This document shows, one piece after another, positions 42,523-50,651 of a stretch of 64,000 nt of DNA. The position numbers and the translations under genes are program-made. This DNA comes from Prevotellaceae bacterium UBA4332 (lineage in GTDB: Bacteria > Bacteroidota > Bacteroidia > Bacteroidales > Bacteroidaceae), in NCBI GenBank assembly GCA_002394365.1, contig DGTQ01000014.1, forward strand, positions 30,018 through 94,017, read 5' to 3'. Position 1 is the stretch's first letter; each line of letters opens with the position of its first letter. The notes below the pieces were generated by a model, which saw only the letters and a list, made by a program, of their open reading frames with translations, was not told the DNA's origin and ran no database searches.

Positions 42523-43782
42523 ATGAAAGGCATAGCAACATTTTATACAATATTCTGGATAGTATACTTCCCGACTTGTATCGCGTTTTATAACGATACA
42601 GAAGGAGGATTTGGATATATAGATGAGTTCATGACTCTGATACTTATCTTATATACATTTTCAAAGGCGAAGGCGAAATCTGTAAACAGGCAACCATGGA
42701 AGGAATATAACATGTTCTTCGTGGTGCTTGCTTTCTATTTTGTGTATTCGATGCTGATGCAGGTGAATGTGCCTATGGCTGCGATGCGAGATGTGGTGCA
42801 ATGGGTAAGGCCATTCTCCGTCATATACTGTACGTGGATACTGAATCCGAGGTTCTCTACAACCCAGAAAAGATGGATGTTGGCATCAATGATAGCGACA
42901 TTAGGATTTTGGATTATAACGAACAGATCATACTTAGAGAAAGAGGAGGCGGAATTTGTGGTGCTCGGACAGATGGCGATGTGTACTGGTATGGCGTGGT
43001 ATCTGTTTACAGACTATAAAAGGGGAAACCTATATGTTGCAACCTTTTTGGTGATTACTGGTATGCTGGCACCTAAGTTTAAGTATTTAGGTGAGGTGGT
43101 GTGCTTCATATACATAATGTATTTTATGAGGGGAAAATTAAACTTCAAATCGCCTAAAATAATTGCGATATTTGCATTGGTAGCATCTGTGATACTATAC
43201 ATAACGTGGTTTAAGTTTGAGGCTTATTATGTTAGTGGTTTTCAAGAGAATGCAGAACGTATGGCAAGACCAGAATCATTTAAGGTGGCATTCGGTAAAA
43301 TCATTTGGGATTATTTCCCGTTCGGTTCAGGTTTTGGAACTTTTGGCGTGGCAGCAGCCGCAAAGATATATTCTCCTTTGTACTATAAATACAATTTGGA
43401 TTCTATATGGGGACTTTCGCCTGATAATCCTATGTTCCTTGCCGATGCTTTCTATCCGACACTTGCACAATTCGGAGTAGTGGGTATAGGACTGTTTATT
43501 GCATTCTGGAAGAGAATGATACTGCGGCTGAATAAACTCATAGATATGAGATATTACAGGGTGGCATTCATGGCTGTAGCATGTCTGGCTATTGAGCAGA
43601 CTGCCGACTCTTCTTTTCTCTCTGGCAAAGGTATGGGGTATTGTATGCTGATAGGACTATGCCTGAATGCCAATAGGAATTTGTTGGCGGAGAGAGAGAA
43701 ACGAAGAAGAGAGATAGAGAGAATAGCAAGGGAAAAAGAACAGTACGAAAAACAGCAGAACGAATATGGAGAACAGAAATAA
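42523..43782 (+). CDS. Wzy-like O-antigen polymerase/ligase family membrane protein
   Basis: A 419-aa polytopic protein with about ten spans and a large loop (about residues 225-300) containing F-G-K-I-I-W-D-Y-F-P-F-G-S-G-F-G-T-F-G. The P-x-G-x-G-x-G-T-F segment is typical of O-antigen polymerase/ligase (PF04932-like) proteins, which join repeat units or link glycan to lipid A. The C-terminal 35 residues are highly charged (E, R, K). It overlaps the next GT4 gene by 17 bp. A polymerase beside a Wzm/Wzt exporter is unexpected, and no Wzx flippase is seen in the window. Confidence 0.8.
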   Translation: MKGIATFYTIFWIVYFPTCIAFYNDTEGGFGYIDEFMTLILILYTFSKAKAKSVNRQPWKEYNMFFVVLAFYFVYSMLMQVNVPMAAMRDVVQWVRPFSVIYCTWILNPRFSTTQKRWMLASMIATLGFWIITNRSYLEKEEAEFVVLGQMAMCTGMAWYLFTDYKRGNLYVATFLVITGMLAPKFKYLGEVVCFIYIMYFMRGKLNFKSPKIIAIFALVASVILYITWFKFEAYYVSGFQENAERMARPESFKVAFGKIIWDYFPFGSGFGTFGVAAAAKIYSPLYYKYNLDSIWGLSPDNPMFLADAFYPTLAQFGVVGIGLFIAFWKRMILRLNKLIDMRYYRVAFMAVACLAIEQTADSSFLSGKGMGYCMLIGLCLNANRNLLAEREKRRREIERIAREKEQYEKQQNEYGEQK

Positions 43783-44809
43783 ACTGCTGATACTGAATAC
43801 TGATGAGATGGAATATTCTTATGGAGGGGTGTGCCCTTTTATGAGAAATATGCATCCTTATCTGGCAGAGAGCTTTGAGGTAAGCTATATGACGCTTCCT
43901 CAATCATGGAAAAAACTGCCTGGTAGCACTCGCGTAAAATATCTGATATACTTATTCCTGCATAGAAAAAAAATGCGGGAGGCGGACTTCATATTGAGTC
44001 ACGGACCAGAGGGTTCTTTTGTGGCATCGTATTCAGGCGTGCCGTATGTTCACGTGTATCATGGAAATAGTAATCCGATGTCGATATCCCGTTTCCGAAT
44101 AGGCAAATATTTTGCAGCGATGTACGATAGGATGTTTGCACGTATAGACAGGACGAGCGCCTTGATATACACGGTAGGACCTGCAAGAAACGAGAGACAG
44201 AGGAAACTGAACAACCCGATATGTCAGGATGTGGAGCCACTACCGATAGAGAAACGTAGAGGATTTGTGTTTGCTGGCAGACTGGAGAGGATGAAGAATG
44301 TTGACAGGCTGATAAGGATTTATGCCAAACTGCCAAAAGAAATAAGAGACGAGAATCCTTTCTATATTGTAGGACATGGTACTCAGGAACAATCGCTGCG
44401 TGATGAAGTAAACGAACTAAGTAAGACGGAAAAACTTAACGTGATATTTCTTGGCAAGGTTGACAACACTATGATGCTAAAGACGGATGCCAACAAGCGC
44501 ATAATGATTATGGCATCAAGTACGGAAGGTATGCCAACAGCGATAGCAGAGGCTTTTTCGGTAGGTGTACCTGTGGTTACTACAGCTGTGGGGGATATAC
44601 CCTCGGTAGTGAAGGACAGGGAAAACGGAAGGCTCTTGCCGTTAGACTATAAGGATGAGGAATATGTGGCTGCTATAGTGGATGTAATAGAGCATTATCG
44701 GGAATACTCAAAGGCGGCATACGAAGCATCAAAACCCTTTAACAGGGAGACTATAACGAAGATGGTAATAAACGATATTAAGCGATTGATAGATGGTGGA
44801 GCCTGCTAA
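43766..44809 (+). CDS. glycosyltransferase family 4 protein
   Basis: A GT-B transferase of 347 aa. The N-terminal half has E-Y-S-Y-G-G-V-C-P-F (about 15-24) and H-G-N-S-N-P-M-S. The donor domain starts V-F-A-G-R-L-E-R-M-K-N-V (about 168-179) and carries I-M-A-S-S-T-E-G-M-P-T-A-I-A-E-A (about 248-263) with the E-x7-E pair, followed by G-V-P-V-V-T-T. No membrane spans. It overlaps the upstream polymerase gene and the following gene by 17 bp each, showing tight coupling. Confidence 0.91.
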   Translation: MENRNKLLILNTDEMEYSYGGVCPFMRNMHPYLAESFEVSYMTLPQSWKKLPGSTRVKYLIYLFLHRKKMREADFILSHGPEGSFVASYSGVPYVHVYHGNSNPMSISRFRIGKYFAAMYDRMFARIDRTSALIYTVGPARNERQRKLNNPICQDVEPLPIEKRRGFVFAGRLERMKNVDRLIRIYAKLPKEIRDENPFYIVGHGTQEQSLRDEVNELSKTEKLNVIFLGKVDNTMMLKTDANKRIMIMASSTEGMPTAIAEAFSVGVPVVTTAVGDIPSVVKDRENGRLLPLDYKDEEYVAAIVDVIEHYREYSKAAYEASKPFNRETITKMVINDIKRLIDGGAC

Positions 44810-45668
44810 AGCATCAGTAGTGGTATGCGGCATAGTGAGGGATGCCGAAAAGGGACTGAGGAGAAATATTCCTGTCATAAGCGAGGTGGTGGCGAGGTTT
44901 GCCGACTATCGTATTGTGATGATAGAGAATGATTCTAGGGACGATACAAAACAGTTGCTCGCTGACTGGGTTGCCACTGACGAGGAGAGGATTATAGCGG
45001 TGATGGAGGATACGGACGCCGAGAAGTCTATACCAACGGCAAAGGAATCGCATGGAGCGAATCCTTTTTTCTGCCATAAGAGAATAGACAAGATGGCAAG
45101 ATTGCGTAATCGCTACATGGATATACTGGCAAGTCCTTCTTTTGCTGATACTTTTACGCCTGACTATCTCATAGTGGTGGATATGGATGTGGCACAAATA
45201 TATGGAGATGCTATAATGACCACCTTTGAGAAGAGTGATAGGGAATGGGATGCTGTATGTGCCTTTGGTTATTCTACATCGCCAAAGCTGAAGCGTAGGT
45301 ATCACGATACTTACGCTTTAACTTTGTGGGGAGAACAAGATAAACCACAGACAGAGCAAATGATTAAGGAGTATGCCGACAAATACGGAAGATTGACATT
45401 TGATGATGAGTGGGTTAGGGTAGCATCAGGATTTGGAGGATTGACAATATATCGTTATGAGGCAGTGAAGGGTTTGCGATATGCAGAACCTGCTATAGAG
45501 AATGACGACGCTCGCGTAGAGGTAAGATGTGAACACTTCAGTCTATATAAGCAAATGATAGAGCGAGGCTATGATAGATTCTATCTCAATCCTGCTATGG
45601 TGCTGAAGTATCAGGATTTGACACTGCAGATTGTGTGGAATTCCTTAAAAAGGGTATTTGAATATTAA
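44793..45668 (+). CDS. glycosyltransferase, resembling the CAP59/CMT1 (GT69) type
   Basis: A 291-aa soluble protein. V-V-V-C-G-I-V-R-D-A-E-K (8-19) followed by I-E-N-D-S-R-D-D-T (about 45-53) and L-I-V-V-D-M-D-V (about 124-131, a D-x-D site) match the layout of fungal mannosyltransferase CMT1/CAP59-like proteins, which have bacterial relatives. F-G-G-L-T-I-Y-R fits the acceptor-side region. A GT2-like assignment is the alternative. Activity as a sugar transferase is likely; the sugar is unknown. Confidence 0.65.
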   Translation: MVEPAKASVVVCGIVRDAEKGLRRNIPVISEVVARFADYRIVMIENDSRDDTKQLLADWVATDEERIIAVMEDTDAEKSIPTAKESHGANPFFCHKRIDKMARLRNRYMDILASPSFADTFTPDYLIVVDMDVAQIYGDAIMTTFEKSDREWDAVCAFGYSTSPKLKRRYHDTYALTLWGEQDKPQTEQMIKEYADKYGRLTFDDEWVRVASGFGGLTIYRYEAVKGLRYAEPAIENDDARVEVRCEHFSLYKQMIERGYDRFYLNPAMVLKYQDLTLQIVWNSLKRVFEY

Positions 45669-45672
45669 AACG

Positions 45673-46743
45673 ATGCAAGACCTTGACAGACTGATAGTAC
45701 GATTTAGACAGTTTGGTGGTATGCGACTGGTATGGGAGTATGCCAAGATGGGGGTGCTGTGGGTTGGTGTAAAAGAGGTTATAAGGTGTGCTATTAAGGG
45801 TAGGAGTTTTAAGTGCGTTTACCCTGTGGTGACGAAGCGTGTTGACGAAATACTCATTACTTTGTACGGGAACGGGAACGATAACGGGAATGGGAACTTT
45901 GAACCAGCACAGCATTTGAACTCCTTGAACCCTGAGGCTTCAGCCGAAGAATCGAACCAGTGCGAAGCGCAACTTGAACTCCCACCCGATGGTGTGGTTT
46001 GGTTCTGTTGGTTGCAGGGCATGGAGAACGCACCAGAGTTGGTGAAGGCTTGTTTGAGGAGTATCAAGCGGAACGTGGATGCGGAGATAAGGGCGCTTGA
46101 CGAAAGGAACTATGGGGAATATGTTGAGTTGCCTGAATATATAGTTGAGAAATACCGCAAGGGAAGGATTCCTCCAGCGTTGTTTAGTGACTTGCTGAGA
46201 TTGGAACTGTTGATAAGGTATGGCGGAACGTGGATAGACTCGACTGTGCTTGCGACGAAACCTGCAACAAGGGCGATGGGGGATTTGAAACCATCATGGA
46301 AGGAGATAAGAGAGAGTGAATTGTTTTTGTACAGGTATATAAGGAATGGTAGGGCGTATGGCATATCGAACTGGTTTATTCATGCGAAAGCAGGTAATCC
46401 ATTGTTGGTGGAACTGAGAGATATGTTGTACGCTTATTGGAAGGATTATGACTGCACGTTGGAGTACTATATCTTTCACTTGTTTTTTGGTGTGGTGGCA
46501 AAGAGATATCCAGGGATGTTAAGTAAGATGCCGAAGGGAAATAGTTATAATGCGTTGGTGTTGGAGCATAATTTAGAGAAGCGTTATAACGAGGAATGGT
46601 GGCAGAAACTTACGGATAACGTGCCTTTTCATAAACTTAACTACCGTATAGTGCCAAAGGAAGTGAAAGGTACTGTGTATGAGCATATCATAACGTTGTA
46701 CGAAAACGAAAAATCATTAGAATCGGGCATAGATGAGTGTTAG
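45673..46743 (+). CDS. capsular polysaccharide glycosyltransferase (Caps_synth type)
   Basis: GT32-related transferase of about 356 aa with the Caps_synth pattern: V-V-W-F-C-W-L-Q-G, A-L-F-S-D-L-L-R-L-E-L-L-I-R-Y-G-G-T-W-I-D (about 171-191), then S-N-W-F-I-H-A-K. Residues about 66-108 (G-N-G-N-D-N-G-N-G-N, then L-N-S-L-N-P-E-A-S-A) are encoded by GGGAACG and TTGAAC repeats and precede the catalytic domain as a polar linker. The frame is open to a TTG at 45658, but ATG 45673 is a better start. The end overlaps the next gene by 11 bp. Confidence 0.85.
   Translation: MQDLDRLIVRFRQFGGMRLVWEYAKMGVLWVGVKEVIRCAIKGRSFKCVYPVVTKRVDEILITLYGNGNDNGNGNFEPAQHLNSLNPEASAEESNQCEAQLELPPDGVVWFCWLQGMENAPELVKACLRSIKRNVDAEIRALDERNYGEYVELPEYIVEKYRKGRIPPALFSDLLRLELLIRYGGTWIDSTVLATKPATRAMGDLKPSWKEIRESELFLYRYIRNGRAYGISNWFIHAKAGNPLLVELRDMLYAYWKDYDCTLEYYIFHLFFGVVAKRYPGMLSKMPKGNSYNALVLEHNLEKRYNEEWWQKLTDNVPFHKLNYRIVPKEVKGTVYEHIITLYENEKSLESGIDEC
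45866..45985 (+). repeat. GGGAACG and TTGAAC repeats inside the Caps_synth gene
   Basis: GGGAACGGGAACGATAACGG and related words are followed by TTTGAACTCCTTGAACCCTG and a GCTTCAGCCGAAGAA stretch, all in frame. Confidence 0.8.
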
Positions 46744-48040
46744 CACCAGTTTTTTTGAATTGCTACAGGTAGCGGTAGGAAATCGCGAGGAATTGTCTTG
46801 TGTGCCTACTCCTGAAGAGTGGGAGGAGATATACGAGATGAGCAAGAAGCAGTCGGTGGCAGGCATAGCGTTTGCTGGTGTGGAGCGTTTACCCCAAGAG
46901 CAGATGCCACCTGGCAAAAGGATTAGGCAATGGGCAGTAAAGGCTGAGAAGACGAGAGAGCATAATGCGAGGGTATCGGAGGACTGCCGAGTGATAAGTC
47001 GATTCTTTGAGGAAAACGGCTTCGACTGCGTGATACTGAAAGGACAGGGGAACTTTGCTTATTACCCAGAATGGTTGCAGGGGCTGAGGTCGGCAGGAGA
47101 TATAGATGTATGGTGTTGGCCGAAAAGCAAAATAGACGGGAACGTTAACGTTAACGTAAACCCTTTGAACTCTAAAATCCTTGAACATCCAGTAAGGAGG
47201 GTGATTGAGTTCTGCCTGAGCAAGAAGAGGGGAGAGTATGTGTATTATCATAATCTGGACTTTCCTGTACTGAAAAAAACGCCTGTGGAGGTACACTACA
47301 GACCTACGTGGTTGTATAATCCGTTTAGGAACAGAGTGCTGCAGAAATGGTTTAGACAGTTTACAGCTCATAATTCACAATTCACAGTTCATAATTCTTC
47401 GAGCGAAGCTCTCAGGCGAGCAGAGCTCGGAGCACAGTTCACAGTTTATGATGGGTATAAGATTCCGTCGGTAGAGTTTAATGTAGTGTTTCAGTTGCTA
47501 CACCTGTACAAGCATATATTTGAAGAGGGAATAGGACTGAGGCAGTTGCTGGATTATTACTTTGTAATAAACGAAACGCAAGCGGAGATTGCTACGAAAC
47601 GTTCTTCAGACTACGAAAACGGGAGCAATAATAAAGACAACAATAACAACCAAGACAACATAATCCCTTTGACCCCTTCAACTATAGAACTGATAGAAAG
47701 ACTGGGACTGAGAAGTTTTGCGGGGGCTGTGATGTACGTGATGAGAGAAGTCTTTGCTATGCCTGAGGAGATTATGCTCTGCAAGCCAGACGGAAAGCGA
47801 GGCAGGAAACTTCTGAATGAAATAATGCAAGGCGGAAACTTTGGTAAGTTTGATGAGCGATATAAATGGGCAGAGACGTCGAATGGTTCGATGGACTATC
47901 GTGGCGCTTCGTATGCTTTTGCCAGATTGAGGCATAATTTCCAGTTCCTGAGTGATTATCCATCAGAGGTGTTGTGGGAACCTGTATTCAGGGTGTACCA
48001 TTGGTTTTGGAGGAAGTGCCGCTTATGGCGGTGGGAATAA
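46733..48040 (+). CDS. nucleotidyltransferase-fold protein (PF14907 type) with three repeat insertions
   Basis: A 435-aa protein of the uncharacterised nucleotidyltransferase family common at the end of exopolysaccharide loci. The core is F-D-C-V-I-L-K-G-Q-G-N (about 97-107) and L-R-S-A-G-D-I-D-V-W (about 120-129), with the D-x-D metal pair, and V-E-V-H-Y-R-P further on. Its substrate is unknown. Three segments look foreign: D-G-N-V-N-V-N-V-N-P (about 136-145), a block around 209-240 rich in F-T-V-H-N-S, and an N/D-rich stretch around 295-312. All are encoded by short repeats and keep the frame. It is the last gene of the locus. Confidence 0.8.
   Translation: MSVSTSFFELLQVAVGNREELSCVPTPEEWEEIYEMSKKQSVAGIAFAGVERLPQEQMPPGKRIRQWAVKAEKTREHNARVSEDCRVISRFFEENGFDCVILKGQGNFAYYPEWLQGLRSAGDIDVWCWPKSKIDGNVNVNVNPLNSKILEHPVRRVIEFCLSKKRGEYVYYHNLDFPVLKKTPVEVHYRPTWLYNPFRNRVLQKWFRQFTAHNSQFTVHNSSSEALRRAELGAQFTVYDGYKIPSVEFNVVFQLLHLYKHIFEEGIGLRQLLDYYFVINETQAEIATKRSSDYENGSNNKDNNNNQDNIIPLTPSTIELIERLGLRSFAGAVMYVMREVFAMPEEIMLCKPDGKRGRKLLNEIMQGGNFGKFDERYKWAETSNGSMDYRGASYAFARLRHNFQFLSDYPSEVLWEPVFRVYHWFWRKCRLWRWE
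47136..47190 (+). repeat. GGGAACGTTAACGTTAACG plus TTGAAC repeat inside a gene
   Basis: In-frame run in the nucleotidyltransferase gene, ending in CCTTTGAACTCTAAAATCC. It has the same order of elements as at 45866-45910. Confidence 0.8.
47362..47446 (+). repeat. CACAGTTCATAATTC-type repeat inside a gene
   Basis: CAGCTCATAATTCACAATTC and related words, then CGAGCGAAGCTC and CGAGCAGAGCTCGG palindromic words, then ACAGTTCACAGTTTATG. The same CAGTTCACAG family lies at 60073-60110 and 60470-60625. Confidence 0.8.
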
Positions 48041-48228
48041 CGGGAACGGGAACAGGGACGGGAACCTTCGCCGATACCGACTATAACAGACAAGCCGACG
48101 ATGCCTCTGCGGGGTTTCTGTCCCCCGCGAAACGGGGGAACCGAAGGGGGTGCTCAGACTGTCAAGAGGTAGCAAGATGGTAAGCGAAGCTAACGATAAC
48201 GTTAAACCTAACTTTGACGGAAAAAATA
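48038..48228. repeat. intergenic cluster of the same repeat families
   Basis: GGGAACGGGAACAGGGACGG follows the stop codon directly. TCCCCCG-CGAAA-CGGGGGA (48121-48139) lies in a block that matches 62310-62350 on the opposite strand (CTCTCGG, CTCCCCG-TTTT-CGGGGAG, CAGAAACGCCTGAG). GCTAACGATAACG follows at 48190. Confidence 0.75.
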
Positions 48229-48262
48229 AAGCGGTGTTTGGAGAATTTTCCAAGCACCGCTT
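48229..48262. terminator. hairpin between the polysaccharide locus and the subtilase gene
   Basis: AAGCGGTGTTTGG (48229-48241) pairs with CCAAGCACCGCTT (48250-48262) with one G-T pair. On the minus strand it is followed by TTTATTTTTT, so it should end subtilase transcripts. On the plus strand it may also stop the locus. Confidence 0.8.
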
Positions 48263-48309
48263 CTTATTTATGGTAAAACAATTGTTAACTTGTAATTGGT
48301 AACTTATAA

Positions 48310-50553
48310 CTATCGAATGTTCTGGCCCGCAGTGTTGTAGTACTTGCCATTCTTCTCTATAATGATTGCTCCGTCCACGAACTTTTTAACGATGTTGGCA
48401 GATGTAGCGTTATTACCAGATTCTACACCAGAGATAGCTGTAGCTACGTAGTTATCAATTATATACTGTATTCCAGCCTCTGCATCAATAAGTCCGTTGC
48501 CGAGTTGCAAGCGGTTCTGGTCGGTATTGCCTGCAGAAATTTCAATTTCTTTACCATCTACAGATGTGCGTGATGTGTTAACGATTATCTCGCGAACATC
48601 AGCTGTGGTGAGGTCTCCGTGCTCAGGAGCCAATTCGCGACATGCCTGCATCCACAAGGCTATTACGCCAGTAGCAACAGGAGCAGCCATAGACGTACCA
48701 TTAGCAATCTTCCACAGGTTGAGCTTTTTGTTGCTATCGTAATAATAGGCTGTGATGTGACCAGATGTTCCCTTATTATCCTTAGAAGCATCTGCATGCT
48801 TTGTGTCATAATAATTGTATGCAGAACTGATAGCGGCACCAGGAGCTATTACGTCAGGGTGCGCCTTGCCGTGGTCATCCTTGCCATAGCTGGAGAAAGC
48901 AGAGGTAGAGTTGTTGTTGCCAACATCTTTTACTGAGAAGGAATATTGCTTGCCCTCTGGCATGTTATATGCCTTGAAGGCTCTGGAACGTGTGTATGAA
49001 CCTACGCTGATGATATTCTCCGTACAGCAAGAGTTGTTCATGCTCATGTCTGCTGTGCCTTTGTCGTAAGTGTATTCAGGGAAATCGGTAGAGGCAAAGC
49101 TATCAGCAACCTGACTGTTTAAAGCATATATGCGCAGGTCTGCTCCAGAGACATTCTGTACCTTGATGACGAGGAACTTGCTGTTTTCTGCAAAATAGCT
49201 CTTGGTTATGTTCATTGTGCCCTTTACCCATCCATTATTAGATGCGTCAGGGGAGAACATGATAGTAGGAGTGATGATTACTCCATTTGTGTTCTTAAGC
49301 GGGGTTTGAGCCAAGGTTGTAACCTCACCACTCAAAGAGTCAACTACCTCAAGGGAATATGATACCTTAGACTTGTCTGTGCAGTTGGGCAAGAAGAATG
49401 TAATAGTCTGTTTTGGGATATAGCTTGTCGATGCACTTGCTACAGGAAGTGTCTTGGTAGGAATGATTTTGAGATATTCATCTGTAGGTATTGTCTTATC
49501 AACGCACCAGTTGTGTATGGCATCATTAGCTGTTGACATACAAACAACTACACCAGCTTTTGCAACTTTGTCAATAGCTTTGGATATAGTGGTGGAAGTA
49601 TGCCAACCACCAGTATTACCAAAACTCATGTTTATTACACATGGTTCGCCAAGTTCGTTGGCAGTACTGATAATCTCGTCCATACAAGCTATAACTTTTG
49701 TGTCGCCATAATTATTGGTGCCACAAAGAACGAGGTCGGCTTCTGGTGCCATTCCCATAAGGTTGCGAGAACCGAGAGTGTAGTCCACTACAGAAGAAAG
49801 TCGGGAACCTGCAGCTGAAGCAGCAACGTGAGTGCCATGAGAATGGTCGTCGGAAGTTGTGTTGTCCCATTTTAGAGCGGCTATCTGCTCAGGAGTGGAG
49901 ACAATAGTCTGACTACTTATGCTGGATGAGGAATAGTTTACTGCCTTTTTAATGCGAGTATTTCCCTCGCTATCCTTGAAGGCTATGTGGTTGTAGTCTA
50001 TGCCAGCATCTATTATGCCCACTACTACACCCTTGCCAGTGAAAGGTGTGCTGAATGTGTAGTCTGCATTATCTATGCCATTTATCTTGCTCACGTTAAG
50101 TAGTTCTCGTGAGTAATCGTTGTTTGGCTTGTTGATGTTGTCGGCGTCGAGACTTACGAACTCTGGCAGAGTCTCGAGAAAGTTCAGCTGGTCTGCTGGA
50201 ACTGTAAGAAAAACAAAGCCTAAAGCCTCGCCATTCACCTTTATTCCCTTAGAGGTAAGCATGGTAGAGGGACAGGTTGCGCCATCAGCGAGTTCAGCCA
50301 CAACATCAACGGTATTTACCGAACCATCTTCGTTGAAACTCACCGTCATCTTGTCCTTTATAGCGATAGTGTCAACTGGACAAGTTGGAGAGGAGGTCGT
50401 ACCGAATGACTGAGCACGTGGCAAAGCCCGTGCTTCGGCTATCTGTTGCTGCACGTTGTTGAGCATATCTGTTATAGTGCTGCTCAGTTTGCTTTGTGCA
50501 TTAACCCCCAGAGATGCAATAAAAGTAAGGCTTAATATTAGATTTCTCTTCAT
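48310..50553 (-). CDS. secreted S8 (subtilisin-like) serine peptidase
   Basis: A 747-aa exported protease. The signal peptide is M-K-R-N-L-I-L-S-L-T-F-I-A-S-L-G-V-N-A-Q. The catalytic triad is Asp in V-V-G-I-I-D-A-G-I-D (about 180), His in H-S-H-G-T-H-V-A (about 240) and Ser in N-G-T-S-M-A-A-P (about 620). An inserted beta-rich domain sits between His and Ser. The C-terminus ends G-K-Y-Y-N-T-A-G-Q-N-I-R, like many exported Prevotella proteins. The frame is open nine codons upstream, but the Met at 50553 begins the signal peptide. It has a TAACTTTG promoter box at 50592-50585 and a hairpin terminator after the stop. Confidence 0.92.
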   Translation of the reverse strand: MKRNLILSLTFIASLGVNAQSKLSSTITDMLNNVQQQIAEARALPRAQSFGTTSSPTCPVDTIAIKDKMTVSFNEDGSVNTVDVVAELADGATCPSTMLTSKGIKVNGEALGFVFLTVPADQLNFLETLPEFVSLDADNINKPNNDYSRELLNVSKINGIDNADYTFSTPFTGKGVVVGIIDAGIDYNHIAFKDSEGNTRIKKAVNYSSSSISSQTIVSTPEQIAALKWDNTTSDDHSHGTHVAASAAGSRLSSVVDYTLGSRNLMGMAPEADLVLCGTNNYGDTKVIACMDEIISTANELGEPCVINMSFGNTGGWHTSTTISKAIDKVAKAGVVVCMSTANDAIHNWCVDKTIPTDEYLKIIPTKTLPVASASTSYIPKQTITFFLPNCTDKSKVSYSLEVVDSLSGEVTTLAQTPLKNTNGVIITPTIMFSPDASNNGWVKGTMNITKSYFAENSKFLVIKVQNVSGADLRIYALNSQVADSFASTDFPEYTYDKGTADMSMNNSCCTENIISVGSYTRSRAFKAYNMPEGKQYSFSVKDVGNNNSTSAFSSYGKDDHGKAHPDVIAPGAAISSAYNYYDTKHADASKDNKGTSGHITAYYYDSNKKLNLWKIANGTSMAAPVATGVIALWMQACRELAPEHGDLTTADVREIIVNTSRTSVDGKEIEISAGNTDQNRLQLGNGLIDAEAGIQYIIDNYVATAISGVESGNNATSANIVKKFVDGAIIIEKNGKYYNTAGQNIR

Positions 50554-50584
50554 ATTTTCACTATTATAATATATATCCAAAGTG

Positions 50585-50592
50585 CAAAGTTA
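50585..50592 (-). promoter_or_regulatory. -7 box of the subtilase gene
   Basis: TAACTTTG on the minus strand, followed by GCACTTTGG, 31 bp before the chosen start. Confidence 0.6.
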
Positions 50593-50635
50593 CGAAAAAT
50601 AGTTCAATAGTCTTTACTAAATTATATTTTTTTTG

Positions 50636-50643
50636 TAATTTTG
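50636..50643 (+). promoter_or_regulatory. -7 box of the TonB receptor gene
   Basis: TAATTTTG followed by CAGCCG, 9 bp before ATG 50652. A TTTA at 50613-50616 lies at the -33 distance. If the first ATG is used the leader is very short; ATG 50676 is an alternative start. Confidence 0.6.
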
Positions 50644-50651
50644 CAGCCGTT

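Noticed and set aside
47974..48183. 69-aa plus-strand ORF crossing the end of the nucleotidyltransferase gene
   Set aside because: It is mostly overlapped by the real gene and continues through the G-T-G-T repeat, with no coding character.
50593..50651. Cobalamin riboswitch before the BtuB-like receptor
   Set aside because: The gap is under 100 bp and shared with a divergent promoter. There is no room for, or trace of, the conserved B12 box.
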